From Romanomermis culicivorax (Eukaryota; Nematoda; Enoplea; Mermithida; Mermithidae), in NCBI GenBank assembly GCA_963922205.1, contig CAWUHX010000009.1, positions 186,001-250,000 of the forward strand: a stretch of 64,000 nucleotides of DNA, written 5' to 3'. Below are positions 42,881-54,591 of the stretch, piece after piece; positions within the stretch are counted from its first letter, which is position 1, and each line of letters begins with the position of its first letter. A program made the position numbers and the translations under genes. The notes beneath the pieces are model-generated. The model did not search any database. It had not been told where the DNA came from and saw nothing but the letters and a program-made list of their open reading frames with translations.

Positions 42881-44323
42881 TAGTGTTTCAAAAGTTTTAT
42901 AATAAAATAGAATGTTGCATTGAATTAAAAATTTTTGATACGTAAAGATTTTTTTAAGTCGACAAATTTTCCGTACGTTTTTTAGGACCATCTCGTTTGG
43001 TCCTCTTTCTATAAAAGACCTTTTTTGTCTACATGTTTTTTACAGCCAACTCGCTCTGGTCATTTTTATAAAAGACCTTCTTGGTCATTTTTGGCAGAAC
43101 ATCAAAATTTATACGCATGCACCCGTAAGGATAATGTTTCATCTCGAAATGACTCTCCCGAGATTTTACTCATTAAACAGACCATTACTGACCAGATTGA
43201 CCATTCTGACATTTGTTGACTTGAACGATCGTTCAGAAAATGGGACCTCCGAAATATATTTACACCTGCAGGTGGCACCCTTTTGACAAAGGGGGTCCGG
43301 GGTGCAAATTTTTGTGGGCTTCCTCTTCCCAGAGGGGAAGCCATTTTTACACACAATCGCTTTTATTTCTTTTCCATTTTTTGTTCATTTTAGTTTTCCT
43401 TTTTGCGTTCATCATTGATTTTCCTTTTTCATCTACAGTAACACATTTATTACCCTAATTCCTCCATTACCATAATAGAAAAATTTACCGTAATTCTACA
43501 ATTACGGTAATTCCCGAATCTGTATCCTTTACCGTACGTCAACTCTCCAAATTTTCTACATGCTTTTTACGACCAGCTCGTTTGGTCATCTTTCTATAAA
43601 AGACCTTATTTGTCTACATGCTTTTTACGGCCAGCTCGCTCTGGTCATTTTTATAAAAGACCTTCTTGGTCATTTTTGGCAGAACATCAAAATTTTTACG
43701 CATGCACCCGTAAGGATAATGTTTCATCGCGTAATGACTCTCCCGATATTTTACTCATTAAACAGACCATTACTGACCAGATTGACCGTTCTGACATTTG
43801 TTGACTTGAACGATCGTTCAGAAAATGGGACCTCCGAAATATATTTACACCTGCAGGTGGCACCCTTTTGACAAAGGGGGTCCGGGGTGCAAATTTTTGT
43901 GGGCTTCCTCTTCCCAGAGGGGAAGCCGTTTTTACACACAATCGCTTTTTATTTCTTTTCCATTTTTTTGTTCATTTTAGTTTTCCTTTTTGCGTTCATC
44001 ATTGATTTTCCTTTTCCACACACAGTAACACATTTATTACCATAATCGAAAAATTACCGTAATTCTACTATTACGGTAACTCTAGAACATACATTTTTAA
44101 CCGTACGACCTATAAATCGACTTATATGTTTACTGTAGGACCTATAAATCGACGAAGAAATTAACCGTATATGTTTACTGTACGACCTGTAAATACGACA
44201 AAAGCAAAACGTGTATGTTTACTGTACGACCTATAAATCGAAAAAAAGTGACAAATTATAGGTCGTACACAAAAGATAGGAGTATCCTTAAGCGTACGAC
44301 CTATACGGTCCGGCCTTACTACT
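42880..44323 (-). repeat. Polinton right terminal inverted repeat
   Basis: Mirror of the left TIR: two tandem units (about 42,990-43,560 and 43,560-44,090) plus the outer end with TATAGGTCGTAC boxes. Here the two units are almost identical to each other, unlike the left arm. The end is at 44,323 (GGCCTTACTACT). Confidence 0.85.
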
Positions 44324-44770
44324 TTTGGGATGAAGGCAGGCAGGGTTGGTTCCAGGGATCATTGCATGTGTGTCCAACACCCCTGCTTACCCGATAAATA
44401 ACTTAGTTAGAGTACTTAAACCCCACAAAGCTTACCCCAAATTAAGAAACCTAATTTCTTAATTTAACCCTCGAAAGCCTAATGTTGAAAAAGGGGAGAG
44501 TTTTTCTCCTGATAATTTCATCTAACACAAACGATACACTTACGCATAAACCAATAGGTGGGTGAGACAATAGGAAAAGGTCCCATGTGCTGGAAGAATA
44601 ATACGATAGAAGCACGGGGACGCGTACTAATAACAAAATATAACATAATTAATAATGAGAATGAGCCTGCCGCATGCATACCGAAAATGAGCTACAGTAA
44701 GACGCCCTTCAATGGTCCATGTAGCTCACTCCACTTTGGACTTGTGCCTGTCTTCAAATAAACGACAAAT
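44324..44770 (-). repeat. Diverged LTR-like fragment related to 53.85-54.38 kb
   Basis: Read on the minus strand this shares with 53,870-54,375, in order, an AAGTGGAGTGAGC block, GTCTTACTGTAGC, TAAGTGT, GAGAAAA, AGTTA...ATCGG and CCTGGAA...CCTGCCTG. It is therefore a diverged inverted copy of the LTR/leader region that precedes the Gypsy element. The Polinton end abuts it directly. Confidence 0.5.
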
Positions 44771-45130
44771 TTTGGAAGATCCTATGAATCGGCAGAAACA
44801 CACTACAACATTACTGTCAAACTAACCACTGGTCGGTTAACTAACCAAGTGCATAGCAAGAATGGGCCAATTTAATTAGAATCAGATGAGTGGCTTATTC
44901 CTTTTGAAGGTGCCAACATCAAGCATGATTTCATGAGTTGATATATCAGAATTGACAAACATTAGCTTTACACCAACAAAGTAACATTTTTCAACCGTGC
45001 TAACTGTACTAATGAAATATTCCTTCATAAGCGCGAATGCTAATGGGACTCATGCTAAAAACCCTGTACATTAAGTTTCTTCAAATTAAATAAGACAAAT
45101 AAACATAAACATTACCAGCTTTTACTATCA
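44771..45130. other. Intergenic, nothing recognised
   Basis: AT-rich DNA without coding or repeat signature that I can name. Confidence 0.45.
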
Positions 45131-45132
45131 GG

Positions 45133-45320
45133 AGTCTTTCACGCTTATGAGCCTTTCGTGCTTATGAGCCTTTCGCTCTTGTGAGCCTTTCACTCTTATG
45201 AACCTTTCAGAGCAGAAAAGATAAGACACGCTCAAGCATATACTGTTTTTGCTTATGAGCTATTCGTGCTAATGGACTCATTTGTTGTTATGGGTCGTTC
45301 ACGCTTATGAACCCCAACCC
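45133..45320. repeat. 17-bp tandem repeat (CTTTCACGCTTATGAGC)
   Basis: About four consecutive copies at 45,137-45,208, with scattered further copies of GCTTATGAGC/GCTTATGAACC to 45,316. Probably a degenerate minisatellite. Confidence 0.7.
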
Positions 45321-45558
45321 ATAAAAATATCGTCGCCTTGAAAAGTGCTGGGTAATGGCCGACATTTAACCACGCCCCCTTTACTAACCGCCTACATGCT
45401 TAACCGTTGCTGTAGAAAGTACGAGTCCCCGATTCTATAGTTATGCCCGAAGCCTTTCCTCATAAAAGCCAAGGGTTCATAAATTGTAGCATATGTTGCA
45501 TAGAAAGCGTTGAAAATCAAAAAACGATCACCGTGTAAAAAGAAAGGCCATCGGGGAA

Positions 45559-45638
45559 GTTAAGCTGCAGCTGAGCTGTAGCTTAACGGCAATGGTATAA
45601 CATATAGAGTTAAGCTACAGCTTTAGCTGGAGCTTAAG
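45559..45638. repeat. Two adjacent near-perfect palindromes
   Basis: GTTAAGCTGCAGCT-G-AGCTGTAGCTTAAC (45,559-45,587) and GTTAAGCTACAGCT-TT-AGCTGGAGCTTAAG (45,609-45,638). Each folds to a 13-14-bp stem; the two are variants of one unit. Confidence 0.7.
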
Positions 45639-46419
45639 TCTCTTTGATGAAACCGGCCCCTGAGAAAGTGACCTTAATTGTCTTCTGCCATCCTGCCTGG
45701 GGATTTTCGATTGTCTCATTATTCCACAACCTATTTCCATTTTGACGGTTTCCTTGTTCTCAAATTGACATCCTTCAAATCAGATTCCACTTTTTATAAG
45801 GCTAGGCAATCTCAATATATCAAATTACACGAATGAAGCTGATTATTCAAACTGCTCGTGCTTTCAGTCAATCAAAATTGCTGATGCAACACATGCTTTG
45901 TGGTATGCTTCATTCCCACGTAGTCAGCACATTTTTTCTCACGACATCTCACCCAATTTTCTGGATTGACTTTTCCACTTACGTTTGAAAAGAAGATGTG
46001 CCTCCTTTCTAATTCACTGCGTCGACTCTTGTCTGATTGGTCACCGATCATGAGAATGAATTCAAAATCTATAGCCTGTATTATAGATTGTTTAATTTTT
46101 GAAAAAAAACGTTTAAATCGTTAGGCAAAGCGCGAGACTTTTCAGTGTGATTGAATTTTTGTTCATGCTTGACAAATGAGACACCAATTAGCACCAACCA
46201 CGGAGAGCCCACGTTTGATTTGTCAACGACGCGGAAAAACTAGTAAAGCCTATTAATATAATTAATGATGAAAATTTCTCGTCCATGAGAGGTAAGAAGC
46301 AGATAAAATTTCCTCCCATAACCTCGTTAAGTGGTCAAAATTTCTTAAGTAACACTCAGGTGTCAAACGTAGTTCTATCCAAATCAAAGGTAGATAAGCA
46401 TCATAGTTTTTCCATGATT
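45639..46419. other. Intergenic, nothing recognised
   Basis: No supported ORF, RNA or repeat in this stretch. Confidence 0.45.
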
Positions 46420-46880
46420 TAACTATTGTCATGACGAAGATATGAGCGCTTTTTACAGTAAAATGTTTTAGACTCCGTGAAAATTGTGTATGAAATTGAA
46501 CATACTTTTCTGGTTGTTGCTGCATCTATCATTCCAAAGTAAATGAGGTAGTTTAGGGCTGATTATTGTTTAATTTTCCAAATTTTCAACGATTTATCAA
46601 CATGGGGAAATATAAATATCGATAGCAGCATGGAGAAACACACTGTTTGTTATGAAACTCGTTATAGATCTATACTCCGTTCCTTTTGAAAATATCGATG
46701 CAGCGATCCCATGAAAGTAAGCCCAACACGCAAAAAGTTACTATGCTTATTACTGTAATCAATGAAAACATTTTTTGTCATTATTGGGCGGCAAACAGAA
46801 CAACTAAATATTTCCCCCACAACCTCGTTATAAATAGTCCAATTTTCTCGAGTAACACACAGGTATCGACGCAATTCGTT
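46420..46880. repeat. Dispersed repeat R3, copy 2 (two partial units)
   Basis: Blocks GCGCTTTTTACAGTAAA with ATGAAATTGAACATAC (46,450-46,510) and CTTATTACTGTAATC (46,745-46,760) match R3 at 20,720-21,100 but in swapped order. Confidence 0.45.
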
Positions 46881-46882
46881 CA

Positions 46883-46977
46883 TCTTAACTTGGCGTTCGT
46901 TCTAACTTGGCGCATTAGTCACATGTTGGCGTTCATTTCATTTCCTAACCTGGCGTCCGTCTTAACTTGGCGTATTA
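46883..46977 (-). repeat. 17-bp repeat GCCAAGTTAGGACAGAC, minus orientation
   Basis: Four or five imperfect copies of the unit seen here as TCTAACTTGGCG / CTTAACTTGGCG; the same unit is found in the opposite orientation at 51,473-51,536, each time next to R3. Confidence 0.6.
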
Positions 46978-47074
46978 TATGATTTGGGTAAAATTAAATT
47001 TTGTGCTCGATCAAATTCACTTTTTATTGACCATTGAAAAATATGCTTTTGCGAATAATACACATATCATAGGC

Positions 47075-47720
47075 GGCGCGGCAGCGATAACCTGTAATAT
47101 ACTTGGACCTCCTAAGTTCGCGGTAAGAGCTAGAACCTTAGGGTCTTTTGCATGATCTCAGGCGTGGGGACAAACTATGGAGTGCATGCGGTCGTTTGAC
47201 CTCTATCTACAAATGTCGTGCCCCGAAAACATGCAAAAAAGGGCCTTTTTGGGGCTTTTAGTTCCAGCATGCCCTACATTGGGTGTAGCATGCCGGAGCT
47301 TGATACTTCGCCCCATGAATCTACCCGATGTTCCTCAAATTATACTTTTGTCTTTTATGAAAATATGGCCTGAATCCAATCATACCATGGCCCAAAGTCC
47401 CGAAAACCACCAAGATTCTACAATTTTGTTATATATTCCTTATGGCTTCAAAAACAATAATTTTTTCCAGTATAAAGCACTACGGTGCCTCGGGTTGCAA
47501 GGGTTTCCGATCATGGGGAATCCAAGAGACGTGGTCACTTTACACAAAAAAATATCTTGGGCGTAAACGAACGTATTTCCGCAAATTTTTCGTGGAAGGG
47601 ATTTTCGACCGCCGAGAATTCAATGGGTGCGATCGCTTTACACAAAAAAATTGTCCCCGGTGTAAATAAACGTATTTCCGCAATTTTAGGAGGAAGGGGT
47701 TTCTAACCATGGTGTCACAC
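47075..47720 (+). repeat. Repeat S copy 1: unique body plus minisatellite
   Basis: The body (to about 47,480) matches 52,893-53,340, sharing GGTAAGAGCTAGAACCTT, AACATGC and CAATTTTGTTATATA. The tail holds two to three units of an approximately 85-100-bp minisatellite with TTTACACAAAAAAAT and GTAAA.GAACGTATTTCCG. Confidence 0.7.
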
Positions 47721-49030
47721 TGAGTGATAAGTGGGGCCATGTCACATTATGTGATAATGTGATCTGTCACATTGATGGAAAATCCATGCCATATTGATAG
47801 AAAAATACGGCCATATCACTGAGAGTGACATGCTGTGACCCCCTTGGGTGGCCAATTGCTTTCTCACTTCGGAAACCTAACCCGGCTAGTACTGGCTATA
47901 GGAAGGCCTATAGGCTACTCTGGTGCTGTCCTGGGGTGCTGCTGTAGAGTAATGGACAACGCCGCCAGGTTAGGGGCGACAATTCCCTGGTCCCATTCAG
48001 TATGAAAGATGGACAAGGTCATTCGAAAAATGACCTGATTTGGGGACCCGATTGTTAACCAAAAAGTCCCCTTGTTAGCCCTAACCGGAGGGGAACAAGA
48101 GCCCTTTTAACTGAGGGAAAACTCAAAGGAAAACCGACTTAAGAAAGGGCTCCCCGAAATACACCCTCAACAATAATAATGCCCTGAGAAGACTTACCTA
48201 GTCCTGCTTCTCAAAATACGATTCGATGATGGGCGACGGGTCCCTGGTTTCAGATTTGGGTTGACCAATGGAAGGGGGTGGTCCACTCGGTTTTCCGACT
48301 AGTAGGCGCTGGAGGTAGGGACGACTCTCTTCCTATTTGATGTATGGGTATGGGTGGAGACCTGGCACAAGGTAGGCGATGGGTTGATTATGCGAATTCG
48401 GGCAGCGAACACAAGGGGGAATACAAATATTCAAATTTATTAAAGTAAAGTAAGGTGGTGGACACGAGCTGAAGACAAAACCGGACGTGAGCACTGAACC
48501 CAGAGAATGAGCAAAAAACTAATGAAACAGGCCCTTTTAAGGGGCTTCCTGGGCATGCAGTATGGCCTGGGGGGAGCTTATGATGCCCAAGCTAACTTCT
48601 GCAGAGGAAAACGGTGCAGAAGATGCTTATGGTCCCATTGACATTTTCCAGTTCTAATACGTTTAGCATTGGGAAGAAGTTTCATTCCCATGCTAAACAT
48701 ATGAACGTCTTTAATGAGAACTTCTCAACTAGTCGTTTTGCGTCGCAAAAACATTGCTAGTTTTACTGATAAGAGGTGCAGGTGATGCACCAATTATGAC
48801 CATGAATTCGTAGAGCTTGTTTGGGGGAAGTTTCGATTAAAGGGTCACACTGCAGCCTATGTGCGAAAAGAAAAACAACAAAATACAACAAAAACGTCAC
48901 ACAAAACTGCATGTGAAACATAATGAATGAAACAAAATAAAAGTAAGTAACTGTGAAATTAAAAGTGGTGAAAAACATAAAATATCAGCATGATGAAAAT
49001 CACGTGACATTTGGGAAAATTGGTCGACAC
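47721..49030. other. Intergenic with a GC-balanced, gene-free block
   Basis: CACATTATGTGATAATGTG near 47,743 is a short hairpin, and GTCACATT words repeat around it. 47,860-48,460 is less AT-rich than its surroundings but has many stops on both strands. Nothing recognised. Confidence 0.45.
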
Positions 49031-49165
49031 ATGACAATGGGAAATTCAATGGATATGGTAAGTTAACACAAAAAATTGTTCTGGGTGTGAACAAAGGTTT
49101 TTCTGTGATTTTTTGGGTTGAGGGATTTTTGATTATGGGGAATTCAGTGGATATGGTTACTCTAC
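49031..49165 (+). repeat. Minisatellite S, isolated units
   Basis: About 1.5 units (GGGAAATTCAATGGATATGG, TTAACACAAAAAATTGTTCT, GGGTGTGAACAAAGG) of the array found at 47.5 and 53.4 kb. Confidence 0.55.
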
Positions 49166-51472
49166 ACTTTGTTCATGACGTTTATCAAGTACCATGGAGT
49201 CTACACATTTTTTACTTTTACCGAGTGAGAATTCGTAGATTTAAAATTGTTTTTTATTGTTTCTTTAATGTGAAGATAGCCAAAGTTAAAACTTCAATGT
49301 GTTTCAATAAGGTTTTTCATGCATGGTCAAGGCTGACTAAAAAGAGATGGACTAGTTTATTGGAAAATGCCCCAATGGGGAAAAAGAAAATGCCCAAGCT
49401 AGAAAAGGGGTAGACAAGGTTTTTGGGAACTTGGGTAAGAATTTAGTTTTGTAATATTGGATTTTCATTCTTTCTCATTAAAAAGTGTTCCATGTCTGTA
49501 TAGCTGAGTGCATCAAAACATCTTCCAGCCATACATGTGCAGCTCTAAAACTTTGTGGAAGGTGCAGGGGGTGGACCCCGGCTTTTTGACGTTTTTTGAG
49601 ACAAATGTTCAATAAAGTTGATTAAAAAATTTTTTCACATGGAAAATTTTCCAATTTAAAAACTCTGGGATATGTTCTCCCCCATCACCTTCACACATGC
49701 ATGCCTCTATCTGCGTTGAACTTTTTTACTAAACTTATTGTCCACAAACAGGAATCAACCGTGGGAAGCAAACACATAAAATCCAGCTCAGGTTTTGAGA
49801 GAAAAATTTGCAGCACAAAGTCTCTTTAGAACTAACTAAATCAATTGTGTGAACCAATTTCAAGCATTAAAAGTGTGCAGATGAGGAAAAATCTGCAATG
49901 TTGTCAATGTAATATAGGGCCTACATGATATATTATAGGCATGGCGGCTGAATCCGGAGCTTTTTAAAAGCATTCTTGTATGTTTTATCCTGTTGGCTTA
50001 ATTGCAGATGGTGCCCAATGACTGTAACGAGGACCCAGTTGCTCTAAATGGGTCTAAGCTCGAGCTCAACATAATTTCGAACAAAAGGACGACTATCTTA
50101 GTTTCACCCATTGAATTAACATGTTGATGATCTCAAGTTTGGTGTGAAATCAACGTCGTCGTCAGGATTATTCGACACTCAATGTAGAAATTATTCTCAG
50201 CTCGAGCTATCGGGTTGTACTAAAATTTTCTCATAATTTTTAATTTCAAAAGCAAATAAATATAAAAATGTCTGCAATTCCCGAAATCGAGCCTAAAACT
50301 CAGTATTAGTTAATCCTGAATTGAGGATTGTTAGTGCAACTGCAAGAAAAAAATCTCGACATTGGGATCGGCTGAAACTCAGGATCAGCAATTCAATCCG
50401 GACGTTGAGGGAGTAAATTACTGATCCTCAGGATGGGTAGCACAACTAACCCTAGGTTTTCATAGTGCTTTTGAGAACGCCCTTTTAATTACAAGCATAA
50501 TTTGTAAAGAACAAAACGACTATAATTTATCCATCCCTCACTATTTTTCAGCTAGAGGGAGAGGCACAGTTTCTTTTCAGTCAGGAGCTAGAATGCTATC
50601 GGTTTTCCATTTCTATACATGAGTGAAGTCAGCCACCATCAGCATGATTGCATATAATTTTCATTCGTAAAAATTTTACTGTAGTTGACACAATTCTAGG
50701 GGAAGGACATAATGCATGAGGCTGCAGAATATACTTTCTCACAGATATGGAAAATTTTTCAATGAGAAAAGATGAAAATCCAATATTATATAACTGGATT
50801 TTTTAAACTCTCACCCAAATTCCCAAAAATATAGTTCACCCCGTTTTCTAGCTTGGCAACTATCCAAGCAAGTATATTCTCCTTTTTCTGCACCATCGGA
50901 AATTTTCCAATAAACTAGCATCATTATAGTTGTAGGAGTTATTCAATATGCGTAAATTTTACTCATATTTTTCTATAAGAAACCGTTTTCCAATGAAGGA
51001 AGCACATAATTTCACAAAGAAACATTGTATGTTTGTATGCAAACTCGTGCTTTCCCAGAATTTCGAAAACTGAGTAAATTATTTGCATTCTCAAAATCTA
51101 CCAGACTTCACGTGAAAATTTTCATTTGAATTTGAGTTTTTAAATGAAGCTGTCCATTGCGCTGTTCTGTAAAATATTGGCAGTTTCGGAGAAGCAAACT
51201 TTACGTTGTCCTTACAAGATCAAATGTCGCTACTTGTGTGTGAAAGCAGGGCACTCCCGATCATTTCTATTTGTATAAGAGAAATCAAATTAAAGTTTGA
51301 TGTATTAAATTCAGTTAACGCAGATAGTACACAAATTATAGATAGGGATACCAACATGAAGCGTCTCTCAAGGGAGAAAACGAAAGATGAAACGTAACAA
51401 AATTAAAGGCAAAGAACAAATAAAGGGAAATTGGAAGATCAAAAAGATGAAAAAATGGAAGAATCAATTTAT

Positions 51473-51536
51473 TGGACGCCAAGTTAGGACAGCCGCCAAG
51501 TTAGGACAGACGCCAAGTCAGGCCGGACGCCAAAGT
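51473..51536 (+). repeat. 17-bp repeat GCCAAGTTAGGACAGAC, plus orientation
   Basis: Four copies: GCCAAGTTAGGACAGCC, GCCAAGTTAGGACAGAC, GCCAAGTCAGGCCGGAC, GCCAAAGTGGGATAGAAC. It lies next to R3 copy 3. Confidence 0.7.
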
Positions 51537-51544
51537 GGGATAGA

Positions 51545-51700
51545 ACGGCACAAGCATGATATTTCTTCAATGATTTCAGCCTTTCCCATTCTCAAGAAGA
51601 AATTTAGCGTTTTTCTACAGTGTAAAGTTTTCATAAGCACAAATTGTGTATCAAATTGAAACTACCGTTTTGGTTTTCGCTGCGTCTGTCTTTTAAATTG
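51545..51700. repeat. Dispersed repeat R3, copy 3
   Basis: TTTAGCGTTTTTCTACAGTG and TGTATCAAATTGAAACTACC match 20,960-21,070. Confidence 0.5.
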
Positions 51701-52892
51701 AATCGGCTATAGTAAGACAAAGACTCCACCCTGAAAGGAAATTAGTTTAAACTTATCAGGAAATTCGATGAAGGAAATTCAGAGCTTCCGTCTTTACCAT
51801 CAAGGATTTCAAGCGACAAGCTAAATATATTTGACTGTTTATTAGAAAATGTCCGATGGAGCATAAAAAGAAGATGAAAAAGAGATAAAAAGAAGAAAAA
51901 CTTGCTGGGATAGTTGTCAAGCTGGAAAAAGGAGTGGACTAGATTTTTGCGAACTAGTTGGAAAAAATTCACTTTTATAATATTGGATTTTCATTATTTC
52001 TCATTGAAAATTTTTCCATGTCTGTGAAAAAGTATATTCCACTATCATGCATTTTGTCCTTCCCCTGGCATCAACTATAGTTAAATTTTTTTCTATGAAC
52101 ATTATATGCAATGATGTTGATGGCTGACTTCACTCAAAAGTATAGAAATGGTAAACCAATAGCATTCTGACTCCCGACCGATTCAAAACTTCTGCGTCTC
52201 CCTCTAGCCAAATAATAGTGAGGGAGGCATAGTATAGTCATTTTCAGAACTGTAAAGAAACCTGAGGTTGGTTGCACTAACCCAACATGAGGATAATCTG
52301 AACATCGCGATTAAATTGCTCATCCTCAGTTAGCTAATCGCTATATCAAGATTTGATTTCGCGTTTGGGAATTGCAGACTTTTTAATATTTATTTGCTTT
52401 AGAGATAAGAAAATTATTTGAAAATGTTAGTCAACCCGACAGGCACGAGCTAGGGACAATCTTGACATTGAGCACGTTATAATCCTAGTGACATTGAGAT
52501 TATGCGAAACTTGAGATCGAACCGAGTCACATTTTTGTGCGACATTATATTGAGCTCGAGCCTAAACCCCTTTAGTGCAACTGGGTCCTAGTTACAGCAC
52601 CCTCTACAAATGGAACAACAGGGTAAAGCCTACAAAAACGTCATTAAAAAGCTCCTGATTCAGCCATGCCCATGTTAGGGCTGTGCGCCAAATCCGGTTC
52701 TTCCCCACTCTACTCGCACTCCACATCCAAAAACTGTGACTGTTGCTATTTTGTCGAATAGTTTCAATGAACACTTGTGATAACTCGATTTCGAGTACTT
52801 ATATTGTGAGAATGAAATTGTTTACAGCTTGTAATCAGTAAAACTTATAGAGTGAATTATATACGATATATTATATAAAATGACTGAATCAT

Positions 52893-53850
52893 AGGTGGCG
52901 CGATAGTGTCAACCTATAATGTACTTGGCCCCTAAATTTCATGTCCCCCCCCACCCTAGAGCCAAAACGGTAAGAGCTAGAACCTTCGGGTTTTTTGCAA
53001 AATTTCGGGCATGGGCAAACTATGGGGTACCTTTTGTCATTTCGCCTCTATCTGCAAGTGGTGCTCGGTGGGGCCCCAAAAACATGCGAAAACGCACTTT
53101 TTAAGGGTCCTCAGTCTCACAATGCCCCACAATGGGTGTGGCATATCCAAGCTCCATACTTCGGCCTGAGCATTTTGGAGGGTGCAATCTCAAATGCGAT
53201 TCTTCAATTTTTTAAAATATGGCATCAATTCAATTATACGGGGGTTCAAAGTCCCGTGAACCGCGAAATTCGACAATTTTGTTATATAATACTTACAGTT
53301 TCAAAAAAATAATTTTTTGCAGCATGCACTACTATCGGTAGCCTTACTGGGATTTTTGGGCTGTGAGGGTTTTTGACAATTGAAAATTCGATGGACGCGG
53401 TCACTTTACACGAAAAATTATTCCGGGTGTAAACAAGCGTATTTTTGTGATTTTTTAATGGATGGAGTTTTCGATCGCGGGGAATTCAATAAATGCGGCC
53501 ACTTTACACAAAAAAATTATCCCGGGTATAAATAAGCGTATTATCGTGATTTTTCGGTGGAGGGGTTTTTGACTGCAGGGAATTCAATGGATGCGTCACT
53601 TTACACAAACAAATTATTTCCAGTGTAAATTCTTCCTTGGAAGGAGTTTTCAACCATGAGGAATTTAATGAATGTGATCACTTTATACACAAAATTATAT
53701 TGAGTGTGAACAAATGTATTTTTGCAATTTTTGAGGTAACAGGTTTCTAACCATGGGGAATTCAATTGATGCGACTTTTTACACAAAAAAATTATCTTGG
53801 GTGTAACCAAGCCTATTTTCGTGATTTTTTGTGGAAGGGGTTTTTGTTGT
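52893..53850 (+). repeat. Repeat S copy 2: body plus longer minisatellite
   Basis: Body 52,893-53,340 as at 47.1 kb, then about five units of an approximately 85-100-bp minisatellite to 53,850. Each unit has GGGGAATTCAAT, ACTTTACACAAAAAAATTAT, GGGTGTAA and CGTGATTTTT. Confidence 0.7.
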
Positions 53851-54380
53851 AGAGTGTTTCCGCCGATTTTGCTGTATTTTGTCATTTTTGTCCTTCCGTG
53901 CATGAGGCCCCCAAGTACCAAGTGGAGTGAGCGACGCTGACCATCGACAGTCGTCTTACTGTAGCGCATGTCCGCACGTGTGCGTTTGGTCGTTCTTTCA
54001 GTGTGTGTTAAATTTTGTTTATCGTATCTTTAACATTAGTTATTTTTATTCATACTCGCCGCCTCCCTGCACGCCCACATTTCATTGGTGTTTTTCTCGT
54101 AGTGCGTGGGAGTAAATGTTGTTGTCTCGCCCCGTCATGTTTGTATAGTAAGTGTTATTTTTGTGCAGAGGTAAAATCAGAGAAAAGTCTCCTTTTCTCT
54201 CGCTTTATTTTAATTTGGGGGACAAGTTAAGGAAGTGTCTTTCCTTACTTTGTGGGATAATTAACGTCAGGTTTGAGTACAATTAATTAAGTTAATCGGA
54301 TAAGCATGGGCATAGGAAACAGGTACATTAAGGACGAACCCTGGAATCCCACTCCTGCCTGACGTATCACCAAAATATGA
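53851..54380 (+). repeat. Probable 5' LTR and leader of the Gypsy element
   Basis: The segment directly before the gag-like ORF resembles, in inverted form, 44,324-44,770. It ends near CCTGCCTGACGTATCACC, and CACTGGTGACCG (54,380) has the look of a Gypsy leader/primer-binding neighbourhood. Exact ends and a matching 3' LTR were not found. Confidence 0.4.
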
Positions 54381-54591
54381 CACTGGTGACCGTTTGGATT
54401 GTACACTTCCTTTCCACGCCCTTGTGCTGCATCCAAATACAGTTCCCAACTTCAAAATTCGACCACACCCTAGTTGTGCTCAAGGTTACAAAAAACGTTA
54501 CTACATCTTCGGCAAAAAGATGCTGAAAGTAAGCCACACGCCGCCTGACCACACACGTCTCCGGTCGTGATCAAGCTCGCCTAACGCAGCC

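Larger units (their letters stand above)
24309..44323. mobile_element. Polinton/Maverick virus-like transposon, about 20.0 kb
   Basis: It starts AGTAGTAAGGCCGGACC and ends with the reverse complement, GGTCCGGCCTTACTACT. The TIRs run to about 25,645 and from about 42,880. It encodes protein-primed PolB, rve integrase with chromodomain, FtsK/HerA-like ATPase, adenain-like protease, and major and minor capsid proteins: the diagnostic Polinton set, plus several accessory proteins. Length and TIR size are normal for the class. No helicase and no fusogen-like envelope protein are seen. In some 400 bases compared, the outer parts of the TIRs differ at about three positions, suggesting recent insertion, although two genes carry lesions. 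The expected 5-6-bp target duplication is missing. Confidence 0.95.
49945..52670. repeat. Large foldback: inverted arms of ~0.98 and ~0.84 kb
   Basis: The left arm (49,945-50,925) and right arm (51,835-52,670) are diverged reverse complements: GAGGACCCAGTTGC against GCAACTGGGTCCTA, GATGAAAATCCAATATTATA against AATATTGGATTTTCAT, and CTAGCTTGGCAACTATCC against GATAGTTGTCAAGCTGG. The 0.9-kb spacer holds R3 and the 17-bp repeat. A further partial copy in right-arm orientation lies at 49,320-49,500. No transposase ORF. Confidence 0.65.

Noticed and set aside
43215-43230. GAACGATCGTTC as a bacterial-style operator
   Set aside because: The context is eukaryotic and the palindrome is only one element of the TIR unit, degenerate in the left arm.
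49087-49413. 108-residue ORF
   Set aside because: Starts within minisatellite units and continues into a foldback scrap; no domain or codon character.
47497-53850. Minisatellite S as a CRISPR array
   Set aside because: Units of about 85-100 bp vary along their whole length, with no constant repeat/unique spacer pattern and no cas genes.
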